Assembly: GCF_022682495.2 (NCBI RefSeq)
Contig: NC_071388.1
Coordinates: 16,045,171-16,109,170, forward strand
Length of the DNA: 64,000 bases
DNA from: Desmodus rotundus
Taxonomy: Eukaryota > Chordata > Mammalia > Chiroptera > Phyllostomidae
Direction of reading: 5' to 3'
This document shows, piece by piece, positions 31,701-45,220 of the stretch; position 1 is the first letter of the stretch, and each line of letters starts with the position of its first letter. A model generated the notes under the pieces. That model worked only from the letters and a program-made list of their open reading frames with translations, searched no databases and was not told the origin of the DNA. The translations under genes and the position numbers were made by a program.

Positions 31701-34087
31701 AGAGTATCTCATTTCCTGGAGCCTTCGCTGACCTGCACTTCATTTCACAGCCATCCCTCTACTCCACGAGTGCCATTTCTCCCTTCCTGGATCCTTTCCA
31801 ATACTTGCTGATTTAATTTCTGACTGCAAATATAACCTTAGGTCGTGCGAACATTCCTTATTTGTAGATATGCTGAGGAAGTACAGTCACATCTGAGTGG
31901 GCTCGGTCACACAAATTGCTGACAAGGCTCTCCTAGTCCCTCCTGCAATACAAGTCTTATAGGAGCTGACAAAACCTCCCAAACCTAGAATTTATTTATT
32001 CCCTTGTCAGGAAGTGTTGATTTAGCACAGGGCCACATTTTCTCACGTATCGTTAAATAGGTTTGAGTCACAAGACGGAAAGATGATCGATACTGGATGC
32101 CCAATGCCAGGGTTTGGGTAATGTATCTGGGACCAAAGAGGCCCTTGCATTTAGAATAAAATAACCCTTAAGTGGTATAGTGATCAACTTCAAAGACCCA
32201 GAAAGGACATGTGACTTACTGCCTTCTACACAGTGTTAAATAAAAGACTATGTGAATTGAGATTATTTTAAAACCTGGTATTGTAAAAGATAGGATTGAT
32301 CAAAACAATGAATGAATGCATGCCTGATGCAGAATTTATAACTCATGAGGGTGATGTTTGTCATCTTCATCAATTCAATTAAAATTATTTCATTAGAGAA
32401 AATTCGTGGCAAGGTGCTAATCTTGAAGTCATCATTTTTTATGTCACGCTACATCTGCATCCTAGCATTTTGTCCAAACAGGATAGGTAGTCACTGAATA
32501 GTTACTATAGAATGTGTCCTCGGAAGTTATTATTATAAATTTTACATCAAATTTAGATAGGCCCTGCAAATAAAATAATGTTTATTGTCTACTAGGCTTT
32601 AAGAGAATAAAAGGTATTTGAATCTTTGGAGTTATATAAAAGCTACATAGTTCACTTATACAGAAAATGGCAATATCATACTTGAAATGATCATAAAGAA
32701 TGTTGGCTCTTAATTTACCCACCAAAAGAAGAACAAAATGCCTGAGTTCACACAAAACATTTAATCATCCGCCAGGCTGGCAGGCACCCCTTGACAACTT
32801 GGATGTTAAGATTCAAGGTTTTCCAGGCAAATGCAAGGCTCTTCATATGGTAACCATAGATAAATCCCAACACTCTCACAAAGGACTGGCTCACAAAGAG
32901 AAGCAAGGACAAACTGGAAATAAATTATGAAAACTAATAACGGAAGAAGCTTGTAGTACGAGAGGACAAAACAAGAGCATGAAGTACTTAGAAACAATGT
33001 CTTTCTGGTCATTTACTTGAAATTGTTATCAGTGAAAAACACAGATGCAAAGAATATTTATTTTAACTCTAATAATATTTGTTATTCTGCATACACACTG
33101 TTAAAAAGTATAGCTCTTGGCAAAAATGTTTAAGATTTGTCAGAATCACGGTGGTTTTTTCCCATGGTGAAAGTAAAAGGATAATGGTACCCCAAGAAAA
33201 AAAACACGCTTTTTACTTGAAAGCACACTTAACATTATTTGAAGAAATGGTACTTTTAGAATCTTGGATGAAATCTATGTCCTTACACAATTCTGGAAAA
33301 AGCAATAAATAATATGTTACAACTGGCTTCATACTGCCAATTAAAGTTTCTGGGTTTAATGTTATGAATAGCAGAATACAAAATGTTCCAGCTTTCAGGA
33401 CAGTAACTTTTAAAAATCTGGATGGCTTATTTCTTAAATGCTATGGTGTTGTGTGTGTGTATATGCGTGTGTGTGTAAAATAAACACCGGGATTGCCCTC
33501 TGATGTATCTCAGTAGCTACTTAGCATATCTCTCGTGACCCAGTTAATGAAGTGTACAGTATGCTGAATTGTAAAATGCCCCTTTGCTACATTAATTGTT
33601 ACTCTAGTACTCCTGTGGGAATATCTGCTATGTGCTGCTAGTCCAGAGAGAGTCACCAAGTCACACATGCAGTGGAACAAGGGGCCACGCTTTCATGTCA
33701 TTTTGCTCAGAGGTTTGTATTGCCTCTTACTTGGCATCCTTTCTGTGGGGCTGGAAGCATCAAAAGAAGATGAGTGAAATCCCGCTACAACACCCCATCT
33801 TCATCATACCTCAGGTGTGTAAAACATAATGCATAATGCATTTTCTAACGGTCACTTGAGCCACAACACAAGCACTTGGACAACACGGGAAGCCATGTAT
33901 TGGACAGTGACTGCTGATGGTCACCATCAATTATCTTTCAGAAACCATACATTCATACAGTTTTCATGAACTCACTTCTAGATTTTACATCACAACAGTA
34001 TTTTTACAACCATTGTGTATTTATCTGAGGTCACAGGTATTTCTGAGATGATATATAATTTTTTGCCACTGTAGCCACCTTACATTT
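31701..34087. other. No element recognised; small GT microsatellite
   Basis: A GT-rich tract with an ATATGC interruption lies at 33446-33476. Short ORFs (32700-32930, 33079-33312, 33632-33829) show no family resemblance. Confidence 0.45.
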
Positions 34088-34320
34088 AAGAATATTTTCA
34101 CTCGGGCTGGTGTGGCTCAGTGGATTGAGTGCTGACTTGCAAACCAAAGGGTCACCGGTTTGGTTCCCAGTCAGGGCACATGCCTGGGTTGTGGGCCAGC
34201 TCCCCAGTAGGGGCAGCACAAGTACAACCACACATTGGTGTTTCTCTCCCTCTCTTTCTCCTTCCCTTCCCCTCTGTCTAAAAATAAATAAATAAAATCT
34301 TTAAAAAAAAGAATATTTTC
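34088..34320 (+). mobile_element. VES SINE with perfect 12-bp TSD
   Basis: The SINE body is 34100-34308. It has GGCTGGTGTGGCTCAGTGGA (A-box region), CACCGGTTTGGTTCCCAGTC (B-box region), GGGCACATGCCTGGGTTG, CTCCCTCTCTTTCTCCTTCC and the tail AAATAAATAAAATCTTT plus A. AAGAATATTTTC occurs at 34088-34099 and 34309-34320. Boxes and TSD are well preserved, so this is one of the younger insertions. Confidence 0.92.
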
Positions 34321-36149
34321 TACTTTTTTGGTAAATTCTAAAAACTGAAATCACATGTACAAATCTGTGAAGGAATGTCTATTTTTTAGTAAGCCCTTCC
34401 CCATCTGATTTTTTTCCCCCTCTGGAAATAAATGGTAATCCCTTCAGGAAGATTCTAAGTTAGACTCTGCTGATGAGCAGAGTGGAAAAGCCATTATTCT
34501 TCAGTGGGATCTATAGATAGGCACATGGAAATCTGCAGGCATTTGATATGAGGTTCTGCTATCTTTTTCCAGATGAGCACATTTATTTTAATTTTGCAGG
34601 AAGTTGAGAAAATATGCCAGCAGGAGTTTCAGATCTTGGAACCCCCAGCTCTTTCAAAATTCTGTGTAAGTTAAAATGTCCCTGTATTATATTCCCTCCT
34701 GTGGAATGTATTCAAAGTATTCTTTGTTTACCTAACCTATAGACTATTGTAATATTTATATGTGATATAAGATGTATCTAATTACCCTTCACATTAATAT
34801 GAAGCAGGCATCGGATGTGTTTCTGACCTGCTTTTACTATTTATTATTCAAACTTCTATGGCTGGCTGTGGCATCTCATCAAATGAGAAATCATCAAATG
34901 CTTATAATATAATGCCTAAATTCAGTCCTTTGGTATGAGTTTTAACTGAGGAGCCAGTATTAGTTATGAGAGCCTAAAATAAATAAATCGACATGCATAG
35001 AGTTTTAAAGAAAATGTCAAAGAACTTACTTCGTAACTCTTGAACACTCCTCTCTCAGTCAAATGACATTTTAAAAATCAGCAGGGGGAGTGTTTTGAGG
35101 AGGATATTTCGCAGAAAGATATCCTGTTAGTCCTATTCCACCTGCCACGAAGGAGAACCTCACAGCTAAAGTGAGAGGCTTCTCTGGAGCTCTCCCTGTG
35201 TTGGGGTCACTCTGCTCTGTGGACATCTGTAGGGCAGAGCTAAGAGTGACTCATGCCCTATACCGGCCAGATCTTCCAGAGATTAGCGGCAAAGGACCTG
35301 TGAATGCCTTGATTAAGATATGATTATCTTGAAGAGAACAGTCTGGTGAGCACTTGTTTTGTGTCCTATCAGAGAAGGCTGCCCTGATGGGTGGGGGAAT
35401 ATAAGCCAAAAGAAGCTGCAGGTGACTACCTGAGACCTAGAGCTAAGGAAGCTGTTGCAAGCAAGCAGCCCCCTTGATTAAAGATGTGAAGATGCCTCCA
35501 TCTAAAATGAGACAACTTCAGGAGAACGGAACCTAGGCAATACACTTTCTAAGAAATATTTGCCAGATCAGAGAAGATGAAGTCAAGTCATAACGGCATC
35601 TACTCAAATGAATTTTTTTTCTTTCCTCCTGCCAGTAGCTGCCCCCACTCACCACACACTGGTGCCTAAGCAAACTGGCCCGTTAGATTTGCCAGCGAAG
35701 GAGCATAGCAAGAGCTGAACATAGAAAGCTGATGTCAAGTCTGCCTATATCACTTAGTCTCCCACCCTCAGTCAGACCCTAGTCTCAAGGGGTAGAAGAT
35801 TTGAAATTAAATCAGGTCCATAGTTTTGACTAATACTTTAGACCGGACATTCCATTTCCTGAATTAAGATGTGTTGAGACAATGAGGAAACAGGTGGGTA
35901 TCTATTTCCAGTGAAAGGGAGGACAAGCTATGGGCTCTGTAGGAGTCTCCACACAGGGCTGAGACACTGTGTAAAGAGATGATGGGAGACAAGCCAAAAT
36001 TCAAGTTTGGGTCACAATTCATGAATTACATGGGTGTAAATTAATTATATATTTTATATACATAATGATGAAGAGGAGTATATTGACAAAGATTAGGCAA
36101 AAGAAAAAAACATGTAATTATCAGAATTCCCTGTTGTATCTTGAGGACC
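34321..36149. other. Unassigned stretch, GC-balanced at 35090-36000
   Basis: The 35090-36000 part has higher GC than its surroundings and no clear reading frame. It may be a very old LTR or other repeat, but I see no defining ends. Nothing else is recognised. Confidence 0.35.
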
Positions 36150-36265
36150 ACTCTGTAAATAAAGCTCATGATTTTCTAACAACTTGTACATCTGAAACTA
36201 ATAGCGAATAATATTGAATGTAAACTGTAATTGAAAAATAAAAATAAAAATAAAAATATTAAAAA
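36150..36265 (+). mobile_element. Old L1 3' end
   Basis: ACTTGTACATCTGAAACTAA, then AATAATATTGAATGTAAAC and an (AAAAT)n tail at 36235-36260. This is the usual terminal pattern of several older L1 subfamilies. It is 5'-truncated. Confidence 0.6.
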
Positions 36266-37017
36266 TAATGCTATCCTTAACTTATCATAAGTAGATAATT
36301 TTAATGCATCAAAACTTTTAATTCTTGATCTGAAAATCATGATTCCCCATATGTAGGTCTTATTCATATAGCTACTAGGTTTATATCAATATCTGTTATT
36401 TTGGTGTCCTCTAATTACTGAGATGCATTGTACCTCTTTTTTATTTTCCCTAAACTAACAAAGCTGATGCAAAAATACATGTAGCTGTTTCTTCCCCCTA
36501 ATTATCTGCAAAAAAAAGCTACCAAGTTCCAAAAGCCTAATAAAGCTGCATTTATAATATAACTTTTACTTATAAACCCTTTCTTAAAACTTTGATGGGG
36601 AGAGGAATCCTGCTTAGAACACAGCTGAATGACTTACTCCTTAGAACTTTACTGATTAAGTCCACACAATATCCTGTTCTTTCATTCTTGAAGTTTCCTC
36701 GGAGATCACTGTTTCTCTTCGCCAGGCTAAAGCAGCATTTTGAGATTGGGTGGGTGTGAGTGAACATTGATTTTTGGAACTGGCAGCAGAGGCCAGCTTT
36801 TCATTTTTCTTTCTTTGATCTTTTACTATTAGAATATAAGCCACAGCCCTGTGGGAGCTGAATGAGATAGTGGCGACTGCAGAGCCGAGAGACGTCTACT
36901 AAAGTGCAAAGCACTAAAGCACTGGCCTGTTTTATCTGCGAGCTTGGGGTTGCTCCAGGACAAACTTACAAGTTCATAAGAGTACATTAGGGTTCCAGTT
37001 TCCTCTGTTTAGCAGAC
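36266..37017. other. No feature recognised
   Basis: Overlapping short minus-strand ORFs at 36570-36844 show no family resemblance. Confidence 0.4.
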
Positions 37018-37851
37018 ATAGGTTGTTGGGAACTGCCCTGCCTGGTTTCAGAAGCTGTAACCCCCCATGGCTAAGGCTGAGTCAGAGACCTTGGGACTAT
37101 AAGCCACTAAGGAGACAAAGCTTATCTCCCTGGCAAGGGTGCTACCCCTGCCCACTTTACTTTACCCTGCTTGGCCCTGAGCCTGACCAGTTAGCCAACG
37201 ATGGGGTAAGATTCCTCAAGGGAGGGACGACCTAAGACAGACATGGTCATGAAGAGGCCCACAGGGAAGGACTGGGGGGGCTATAGAAAAAGGGGGTAAT
37301 GGACCCTCACCCCTCAGCTTTGACACAGCCTGAGTCCTCATTCTGTCTGCAAGAAGTCTCCTAACCTCTTGGCTGCTTTACTTCCCCTGCCTGATTTAAG
37401 CCTGAAACAATGATAGAGAGCAGTGCAGCCCTGCACTGGAAAGGGTGGATTCCCCCGGGCCATCAGGCCTAAGAAAAAATGCATAAAAACCTGTGAAATC
37501 TGCTTTGCTAAAAATGTCCTCAATTTACTGATAAGGGTCCAAGCATGAAATGAGTTTGTTTCCCAAAGTTTTATAGCTCTTTGACTAACTGACCCTGACT
37601 CAGAATATGCCCTCAGAGTTCTTTGTTTGTTATCTATTGTTTGATCCTTACTGCCTGACAATCATTGATGAGCTTTACCTGTATCCCTGTGCAAATTGAA
37701 CCCAATAAAAGCTCATTGAGGAAAAGGCTCCTGGCCCTTCTCCTTTGAGGGATCCTGCACCTTTCCTCCCCAAGCAGATCATGTCTTGGTAGACTTATTC
37801 TCATCTGCAGCAGATGGGGGGCTCTGAGGGCAAAGCTCCCCCACAATAGGT
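37018..37851 (+). mobile_element. Solo LTR of an endogenous retrovirus, class II-like
   Basis: An 822-bp unit (37024-37845) begins TGTTGGGAACTG and ends CTCCCCCACA, flanked by the exact 6-bp target duplication ATAGGT (37018-37023 and 37846-37851). The TG..CA ends, a poly(A) signal AATAAA at 37704-37709, a TATA-like GCATAAAAACC at about 37479 and the GC-richer body identify an LTR. A 6-bp duplication is typical of class II (betaretrovirus-like) and some class III elements, and the R/U5-like tail (CTTTCCTCCCCAAGCAGATC, AGACTTATTCTCATCTGCAG) supports class II. No internal viral genes or second LTR are present, so it arose by recombination between the two LTRs of a former provirus. ORFs in it are chance. 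Confidence 0.85.
37704..37709 (+). promoter_or_regulatory. LTR polyadenylation signal AATAAA
   Basis: A canonical hexamer inside the solo LTR, about 135 bp before the LTR end, marking the R region. It could still terminate transcripts that enter from the left. Confidence 0.6.
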
Positions 37852-40800
37852 TCATCAGATAGAGTTTACGTTTGGTTGTCCTTTATTGGAAGCGCTGGAA
37901 GAAAGTACAGTGAGAGCCACAGGAGGGTGGGTATACAACTAACATAACATACCTGGGGAGACACCCAGTTGGAGACATCGGTGGGCACGCAGGATGGGTT
38001 TGGAACTAGAGGACATGGTAGAAATTCTCACTTATTTAACTCTTCCACAAAAAGATGCTCAAGAAAGGACAGAGGCCACCTGAAGGAGTAAAACTCGTCC
38101 CTGTAGGGTGGTGTCAGAAGAGTGGCCTCCTGGCTTTGTTTCCTAGCTTATAAACTCGGGAGAAGGATCGGGATTCTTGGTTCCTCACTTGATTATGAGT
38201 ATTTAATCAGATGATTCATGTAAAATGCTATCCGCACTGCCAAGCCCTCTAAAATTCAGGTGTCTGTTCTGTTGCTCCCTGAATGATCAGTGTGTGAGGG
38301 GGCCAGCCAACTGCCACTAGACATTAAGCTCTATGTAGTTGTGTGAGTATTAATATCCAAATATAATATGTGGTCCATTAGACTTAACGTTTTCTTAATT
38401 TGGCATTAAGATAAAAATCTTGGCCCAAGGGTGAGGCATCTTGCACCCACCCTCCCAGAGCCATGCTTGCGAACGCCAGCGAGCACTGATTACATGGTTA
38501 CCATACATAGAGATGGTTTTGCTTATAATGCATGCTTTTCTCATAAAGTGAACTGAAAAACTGGGAAGTGAAAATGATTTACTCTCTGGTTTAGAATTAC
38601 TATGACACTTATACAACTTGACCCACTTCTGCGTTTGCAGGTGCACACACACTTATATATTTGTTTCCAAATAACCTTATGAGTCAAAAAGAAAGCTGTA
38701 TTAGTCAAAGAGATGAGCTGCTAACAAACAATCCAAAATACCAATGGATTAACATCATTTAAGTCTGCTTTTCAGAACAGTATGGATATTGGTCAGATAA
38801 TTTTCGTGTGCCACTCTCTGTTAAGAGGTGAATTAGGGAAGGAGATTCATTCCATTTATTGGTTCTACGGCCATGTTGACTCTTGCCATTGAACACAAAG
38901 GGATAAAGTGGAAGAATGTGTAATATTTTAGGTTCAGGAGTGCACTACAGCCGTTCTGCCCATATTTCATTGTCCAGAACCTGCTACTTAGCTCCATCTA
39001 GTTGATAGGGAACTGATGAAGTGGAGTCTTCCTATGCACACAGAGAAAACTGAAATAGTCCAATTAAATTCTAGCATTGTCTTTATCATGGAAGCACATT
39101 ACTGAGACTATATATAGATTTTTAGAAAAGTATACACTATTTGTTGTTATCAATACCTGATATATTCTCTAAATAAATACTTTACATTTCTTAAATATAT
39201 ATTTATAAAAGCAATTAAAGGGATAACTTGAATTTTGATTATGAGATTCCTTTGCCAGATGTTACTCTTAGGCATTAACAAGAAGTAGATAATTCAGATT
39301 ATTGAGATAAATTACTGCATAAACCTTTATTCATAATTTTTGGTAGAGTGTACAAGACTGATCTTTTCTGAATAAATTTCAACCTATTCTTTAGCTGAAA
39401 ACAAGACTTATATACCAGCACTCAGTTGTTCTCATGTAACTAATATAATCTTATTTTGTTTTACTAACATTGAAAAAAATACAACTGCATGAAAAATCTT
39501 TTTTTTCCCTTTTCTTTTCAGCCATAACAAATTTGAATGAATATAAGATTCAAACTGCTTAGTGGTAATTTCTTCTTCTGACATGGTGAATAAAATACAT
39601 TTTGTTGGGGTCTGAGTAAAATTTCATGGGGTGAAGCTTATTATACAATAAGCACACACATTTAAATTTCATTGACTCTTTCTTAAGTTGTTATAGGTCT
39701 CTCTACCTGAGATAATCCATAAGAGACAATACAGCAAATCACTCATAATTTCACATTTATCTTAAAGTTGATAACTAATGAACTGTTAAACATATGAGGA
39801 AAAGTGATAGACATTTATCATAAAATGATTTTAAGTTTGAATTTCTTATCTCGACATCAGAATTAGAGTGATGACACTTGGTATCAATATCTGTCTCAGA
39901 CTATTTCACATGTGATACATTCAATAGGCTCTGCTTTTAAAAAGAATATTGTCATGATAGATTGTTTGGGTGAATGATGCTTGAATCTTTAATCATTTTA
40001 AGTGAAAAATAATCAAGTATCTTTCATGTAGAATAGACATAGAGCCTGACAGCCTTGTGAAGAGGACTAGTGCGTGAAAAAGTCTTTGGAATATATGAAT
40101 TTAATATATTTTCTTTTGGAATTTCAGTTACGTGGTTAGTCCCCAAAATACTAATGATTTTTCAAATTAGTATATCTGTTAATCTAATCAAGGGATTGGA
40201 ACATTTACTTAGTTAGAACAGAAGTATACATAATAAAGGATTGAAAGAAAAGTCACAGTTAGTCCTCAATTGTTATCAAAATTTTAATTTAATTGTATAT
40301 TCTCCTAGAGTCTAGGACTAACTATATATTAGTAGCAGTATCAGTACAATACTTTTCATTTTATTTTGATGTCATTACACACTTAATAAAACATTGCAAG
40401 AATAGTGCAAAGTAGTCCCATAAGCCCTTTATTAAGATGTCCCTTTGAAATTATCCAACTGTCCTAATAATGCCCTTTGGGGAATAAATTTAATTCTCAA
40501 TCATTCCTTGTATTGGTCGAATGTTCCTTAGTCTTCCTCATTCTGAAACAATCCTTAATTCTCTAATTAGCTTTTTTTTTAATAATTTCCATTTTTAGTT
40601 AGTACACTAAGTACTTAACATTGACATGTATATGTATGTGTATATCATATATTTGATATGTCTGTGAATATATATTTATATGTATAGATAATATTGTCAT
40701 CTCCACTCTTAGATGAATACATTGAAGTTAGAGAGTTAGACATGGGCAAAGTTGTAAAGCTGGAAAAATTATTTGGACTTTGTATCATACCAGTTCCTCT

Positions 40801-41468
40801 CGATATTCATCTTTTTGTGAAAAAGTTTCATATTTAGAAAAAAACTGAGTAAAACAGGACTTCATGCATTCCCTGTGTAACTTCAACTCTGCTAAAGTAT
40901 CCTGGTGAAAATAAGGCCCTGAGAAAGGACTTTATACATTTAAATTTGAATGCAAAATAGTCCACATGTTAAAACCAAGCCAATGTTTTCTGAGAAAAGA
41001 ATACAGTATATATGCTAGGAAGCTTAGAGCTCAATTTATAAATGAATCAGAACAGTAAATCTTAAGGAAGTTAATTGTTTCTTTCAAATGTGCCCTTGAA
41101 ATAATATATTTATATAACATTTTTGTTTCATTTTTAGTTTAAACTATATCCAGTTGATACTAGTCTGATAAGGATTTTGAATTCCTTTTTATATTTATAA
41201 ATAAATCAGTGATGTGTAGAGACCTCTACAATAGGAAGAAAATATTTGCACAGCTGTCTACCTTTCAGTAATTAATATTTCTTAGTGTATAAAATATTGA
41301 GATTATACTTGCATGTTTATAAAATATTTCTTAGGTGGATAATAAATATAATTCTTCTAACATATGACATACCAGACTGGTTTCTTTTTATATTAACTCA
41401 CACGGTATAGACAGCACAGAACCTAGCTTTCAAACACATCTCATAAAACACCTAATTGCTTAGCATAG

Positions 41469-41469
<1 letters not shown>
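37852..41469. other. Mostly AT-rich; possible old repeats at 38700-39060 and 40690-40780
   Basis: 38700-39060 has the feel of an ancient interspersed repeat (TGTATTAGTC.. start, GAACCTGCTACTTAGCTCC) but the class is not settled. 40690-40780 weakly resembles an antisense MIR core. The rest holds nothing recognised. Confidence 0.35.

Positions 41470-41512
<43 letters not shown>
41470..41512 (+). repeat. (AT)n microsatellite, about 43 bp
   Basis: An uninterrupted alternating AT run followed by GCATGTGTATGTGTGT. Such long pure runs are usually highly polymorphic and can extrude as cruciforms. Confidence 0.95.
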
Positions 41513-41515
<3 letters not shown>

Positions 41516-41734
41516 TGTGTATGTGTGTATGGTACAAAAATGCATCCATTGGAGAAAAAGTCATAAGAAAGATTTAGTAACAATTCTTTCATTTATATGT
41601 TAAAATATGTCAATTTAAGGAACTTATAGATGAAATCATAAGGGATTTATTTTAAGGACCAACTCTTAAAAGCAATGAAATATTAAATTATTAAAAAAGA
41701 CTAGAAATTTTTTAAGTCATTTTTTACCTTGAAA

Positions 41735-41925
41735 TAGCCAGGACATAAAAATTTATGGACACTCAAATGTTTGCTCAAAGGTGGGATAAATAGATGGTTG
41801 GTCACTCAAAAAAAAAGTTATAGATTGCATTGTGCAGTTTATATGTATATCAAGTCACCAGTTTATACCTTAAACTTACATGTCCATGATATCTCAGTAA
41901 AGCTGGGAAACAAAAAGAAGAAAAA
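41735..41925 (+). mobile_element. Old L1 3' end fragment
   Basis: TGTGCAGTTTATATGTATATC, TTATACCTTAAACTTACATG and ATATCTCAGTAAAGCTGGGA are typical of the 3' ends of ancient L1s. Diverged. Confidence 0.5.
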
Positions 41926-42899
41926 AAGCATTATTTAGGAATATCTTTCATACCTGATTATTACTGTCTGTCAGCTGATCAAAAGTTTCAGGGTGTTTCT
42001 CCAACTCTGACTCTAACTGCTTAACTTAGGCTCCCATTACATAAAGGATTCCTGAGCTCTCAGGTTCAACTCTTCTCTGCTCTTCTCTGCCTCCTGTTTC
42101 AAAGTCTCTGACGGCAGCAAGGCATGGAGGTACCTACCACTCAGAGGGCTGGGTTGCCTCCTCCACGTTGTTAGTCAACTCAGACCTGGAGGTAAGAATG
42201 CCTACCCTTGACCTCAGGGTGATTACCCTCGACAGGTCTCAGGGTGATTCTGGATCTCCTTAAGTTGATCTGACATCTGCTGTTGCTGTGTTTTCCTGTT
42301 CTGCAAGTCAAGCATTAAAACAATGCTTTATTTCTCAGAATAAAACAAATGAAATGTTAGGAACTTACTCTTGTGGAAATTGAGTGCATAACATATTACC
42401 AAACAATAATCTTTAAGGTCATTGAAGTGGAAATCATCTGTAGTACTACATTACATTAACAATCTAGAAAAAAAGGAAGCGACAACAGATACAAATCTTT
42501 TGACAGCTTTTTCCTGATTATAATGAGGTAACATTAAAATTCAAAAGTTGCAAAAACATGTATCATGACAACTCCTCCCACCTCCCTGAGGACTGATTTG
42601 AATGTCTCACCTCAGACCCTAGTTGCCCCATTTCCCACATTAACTACTAAACCAGAGGTAGTTTATGTGCATGCAAGGAGAACTAGCTAACTACCTAGAT
42701 AATTGTGTTGTTATATAAAAAGAAGCATACTGTATAAAGTAGTCTTCACCTTGCTATTTCCTTTAGCAATATTTTGAGGGCTTATTTCTTTCAATTTTCT
42801 CTTTATTTCTCTCTGTCGTTTCTGGCTCTATATGCAGCCTACGCGCCAAATCCCTGGTACATTGTCTTCACTTTTGTTGATGTTTCCTTGTGTCATTTC
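41926..42899. other. No element recognised
   Basis: A small local duplication (CTCAGGGTGATTACCC / CTCAGGGTGATTCTGG) lies near 42212-42252. No gene is seen. Confidence 0.4.
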
Positions 42900-43720
42900 A
42901 AAATGTGTAAGTGTTCCAGAACTAGACACTCCGCAGTGGGGTTTCATGGGTGTACAAGGAGTGAGTATTTATTGTTTTGAAAGATAACTGACATGCGCAC
43001 TTCAGCACTTTGCAATCCCCCCAGCAGTGTATGAGAGTGCCTCTTACTCCACATCCCTGCCTTAATGTCATCCAGCGTGGGCGGATTTGCTCATCTGAAA
43101 GGTGGAAAGTCACAGCTCAAGTCATTTTGTTTTCATTTATTTATTTGTTATCAGAAGGTTTAACATTTTTTTTCTCATGCTTTAGAGCTACTTGTATCTA
43201 CTTTTCTGTGAACATTTTAGTTAGCCTTTTGCCTTTTTTTCTATGGATTGTTATTTTTTAGTAGTTGAGAGAAAGTTTTTTATAATTTTATGTTTGTCTG
43301 TTATGTGCTGTATTTTTTCCCCAGTTGATAAATTGTCTTTCCTGTGGTGGTTTATTTTCTCATCTAGAAGATTTTTATTTTTGTGAGGTCAAAATATTTT
43401 ATTTGCATGTTGGTAAACATGTTTTTATCAGTGTTCAATTTAGTCATTTAGGAAGGTTGTATTCACTATGTGATTTTAAAACAATTATCACATGATTTCT
43501 CCTGTCACTTTTATGAATCTACTTTCTGCCTATAGTGTTGTTTTCATTTTGGAATGGATACAGATTCAAGTTGGTTTTTCTTTTCCCCAATTGTCATTAA
43601 TTTGTTAAATGATCTACTTCTTAACTTTTACTATGTATTGTATTGTTATAGGTATTTAGGTACTTTTCTGGCTACTCCATTGTTTTACATTTACCCGTCT
43701 GCTCACATACTAACATATTT
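42900..43720 (-). mobile_element. Ancient L1 ORF2 fragment
   Basis: Antisense ORF2 words at low identity: CACTTTGCAATCCCCCCAGC, CCACATCCCTGCCTTAATG and, further on, CCAATTGTCATTAATTTGTTAAATGATC as a landmark region (43595-43622). Frames are broken. Similar AT-rich, L1-like text may continue toward 45 kb. Confidence 0.5.
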
Positions 43721-45007
43721 TCTAATAATTTAATTTTATTACAGAATACTTTATCTATTCATATTTTATTAATAATTTTATTTCCCTATGAATAAATGTA
43801 ATATACATTTAGTATCTATTCAAATATTAGTATGACTTATATGTATAATATCTAACAACATAGACATAGAATAAGACATATTATTCACCAAATATCAAAT
43901 GATCTTGCCTTTCTGAGATAACAAACACAGTTCCTTGTTATGTTTTATTATTATGTTAATGTTTCTGGTTTGTGTTTGCTAACACAAGATATTTTTGCTT
44001 GTATATTAAGTTAGTTTGGTTAATTGTTTTCCTTTTTTGTAATATCTTTGAAGAGTTGGGAAATATATTATTAAAGCTTCAGAAAAATAAAAGAGAAAAC
44101 TTTATTTTCCTTTTCTGAAACACTTTTAAAGAGCATAAAAATTTTTGTCTCCTAAAATATGAATCTTCAGTTACTACAACCTGGGCCTTAGGATTTGTGA
44201 GGGTTTGGGGACAAATGTCTTTCTTTTCTCAATTAACTGCTTTTTTATTTTTTATTTGAAATATGAATACATATAGTAATATATGTTCATACTAAATTAT
44301 GTATTTCATTAAGGACCTCATTCATTTTTATACTTTTCAGCAAAGTTTTTCACCAGCTTTTTAAATACCTAATGTTGTCAATGTACACATGGTTTTATAT
44401 AGAAGAGTTGTTAACCCTTTATTTGCTAAGTTTCAAATATTCTTTTTATTTACTTTTGCATTGGTTTGCCATATCTTTTGTCTTACATAATTTTTAAATG
44501 TTGTATAGGGAAATACACTTGTATATTTTCTAGGTTCCTGTGTTGACTAGAAATGTCATAAATTACATATATGACTTCCTAGTGTGTCTCTAATAAGTTC
44601 AATCTCTATTTCTACCATAAAACACAATGTCTTAAAGTAAGCCAACCATTTTATTTCTGCCCTTTCAAAAGTACTTGGTCTATTCATGGCCTTTAGCTCT
44701 TGTTGTTGGTCCATATAAATTTAAAAATTATCTTATCAATACTATGATGAACCATGTGTGACTCCTGTTATCGCTTGATTTTTATAATTCTTATTAAGAA
44801 TACGCTGTATCTCACCATTGACTTAAATTTTTTAATGCATATGCACTTTATGTATTTTTGTTTTTATTCAAATTGTCTTTTTTAAAACTATAAAATAGGG
44901 CCTCCAACATGGCTTTTTAAAAAGATAAGTATTATTATTGCACTGAGAAGAATATGTACTCTCAAATTGATGGGTGCAATAATCTACATTTATTTATTAG
45001 ATAATTT
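43721..45007. other. AT-rich, possibly continuing ancient L1
   Basis: Very AT-rich text without firm landmarks. An extension of the ancient minus-strand L1 is plausible but not demonstrated. Confidence 0.35.
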
Positions 45008-45220
45008 CTAATTGTTTTTATTTTAGTGATTGATTTCTGGGAGAGAGAGGAAAACAAGAGAGAGAGAAAGGAACATCAGTTTGCTCTTCCACCTAGTCAT
45101 GCACTTATTGGTTGACTCCTATGTGTGCCCTGACTAGAGACTGAACCCGCAGCCCTGGTGTATCAGGACGGTGCTCTAACCAACTGAGCTGCTTGGCCAG
45201 GGCTCTACTTGTTTTCTTAT
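45008..45220 (-). mobile_element. tRNA-derived bat SINE, CT-tail type
   Basis: The body is about 45021-45202, antisense, with GGAGAGAGAGGAAAACAAGA, GAACATCAGTTTGCTC and CGGTGCTCTAACCAACTGAG ending at the tRNA-like head GGCCAGGGC. A probable imperfect TSD is CTAATTGTTTTTATT at 45008-45022 versus CTACTTGTTTTCTTAT at 45205-45220. Confidence 0.75.

Noticed and set aside
34100..34200. tRNA gene (A and B boxes are visible)
   Set aside because: The boxes belong to the tRNA-like head of a VES SINE. No cloverleaf with anticodon arm can be closed, and the same head recurs in other SINE copies.
37338..37855. 107- and 73-codon minus-strand ORFs
   Set aside because: Both lie antisense in or across the solo LTR. 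LTRs are non-coding, and no retroviral domain is present.
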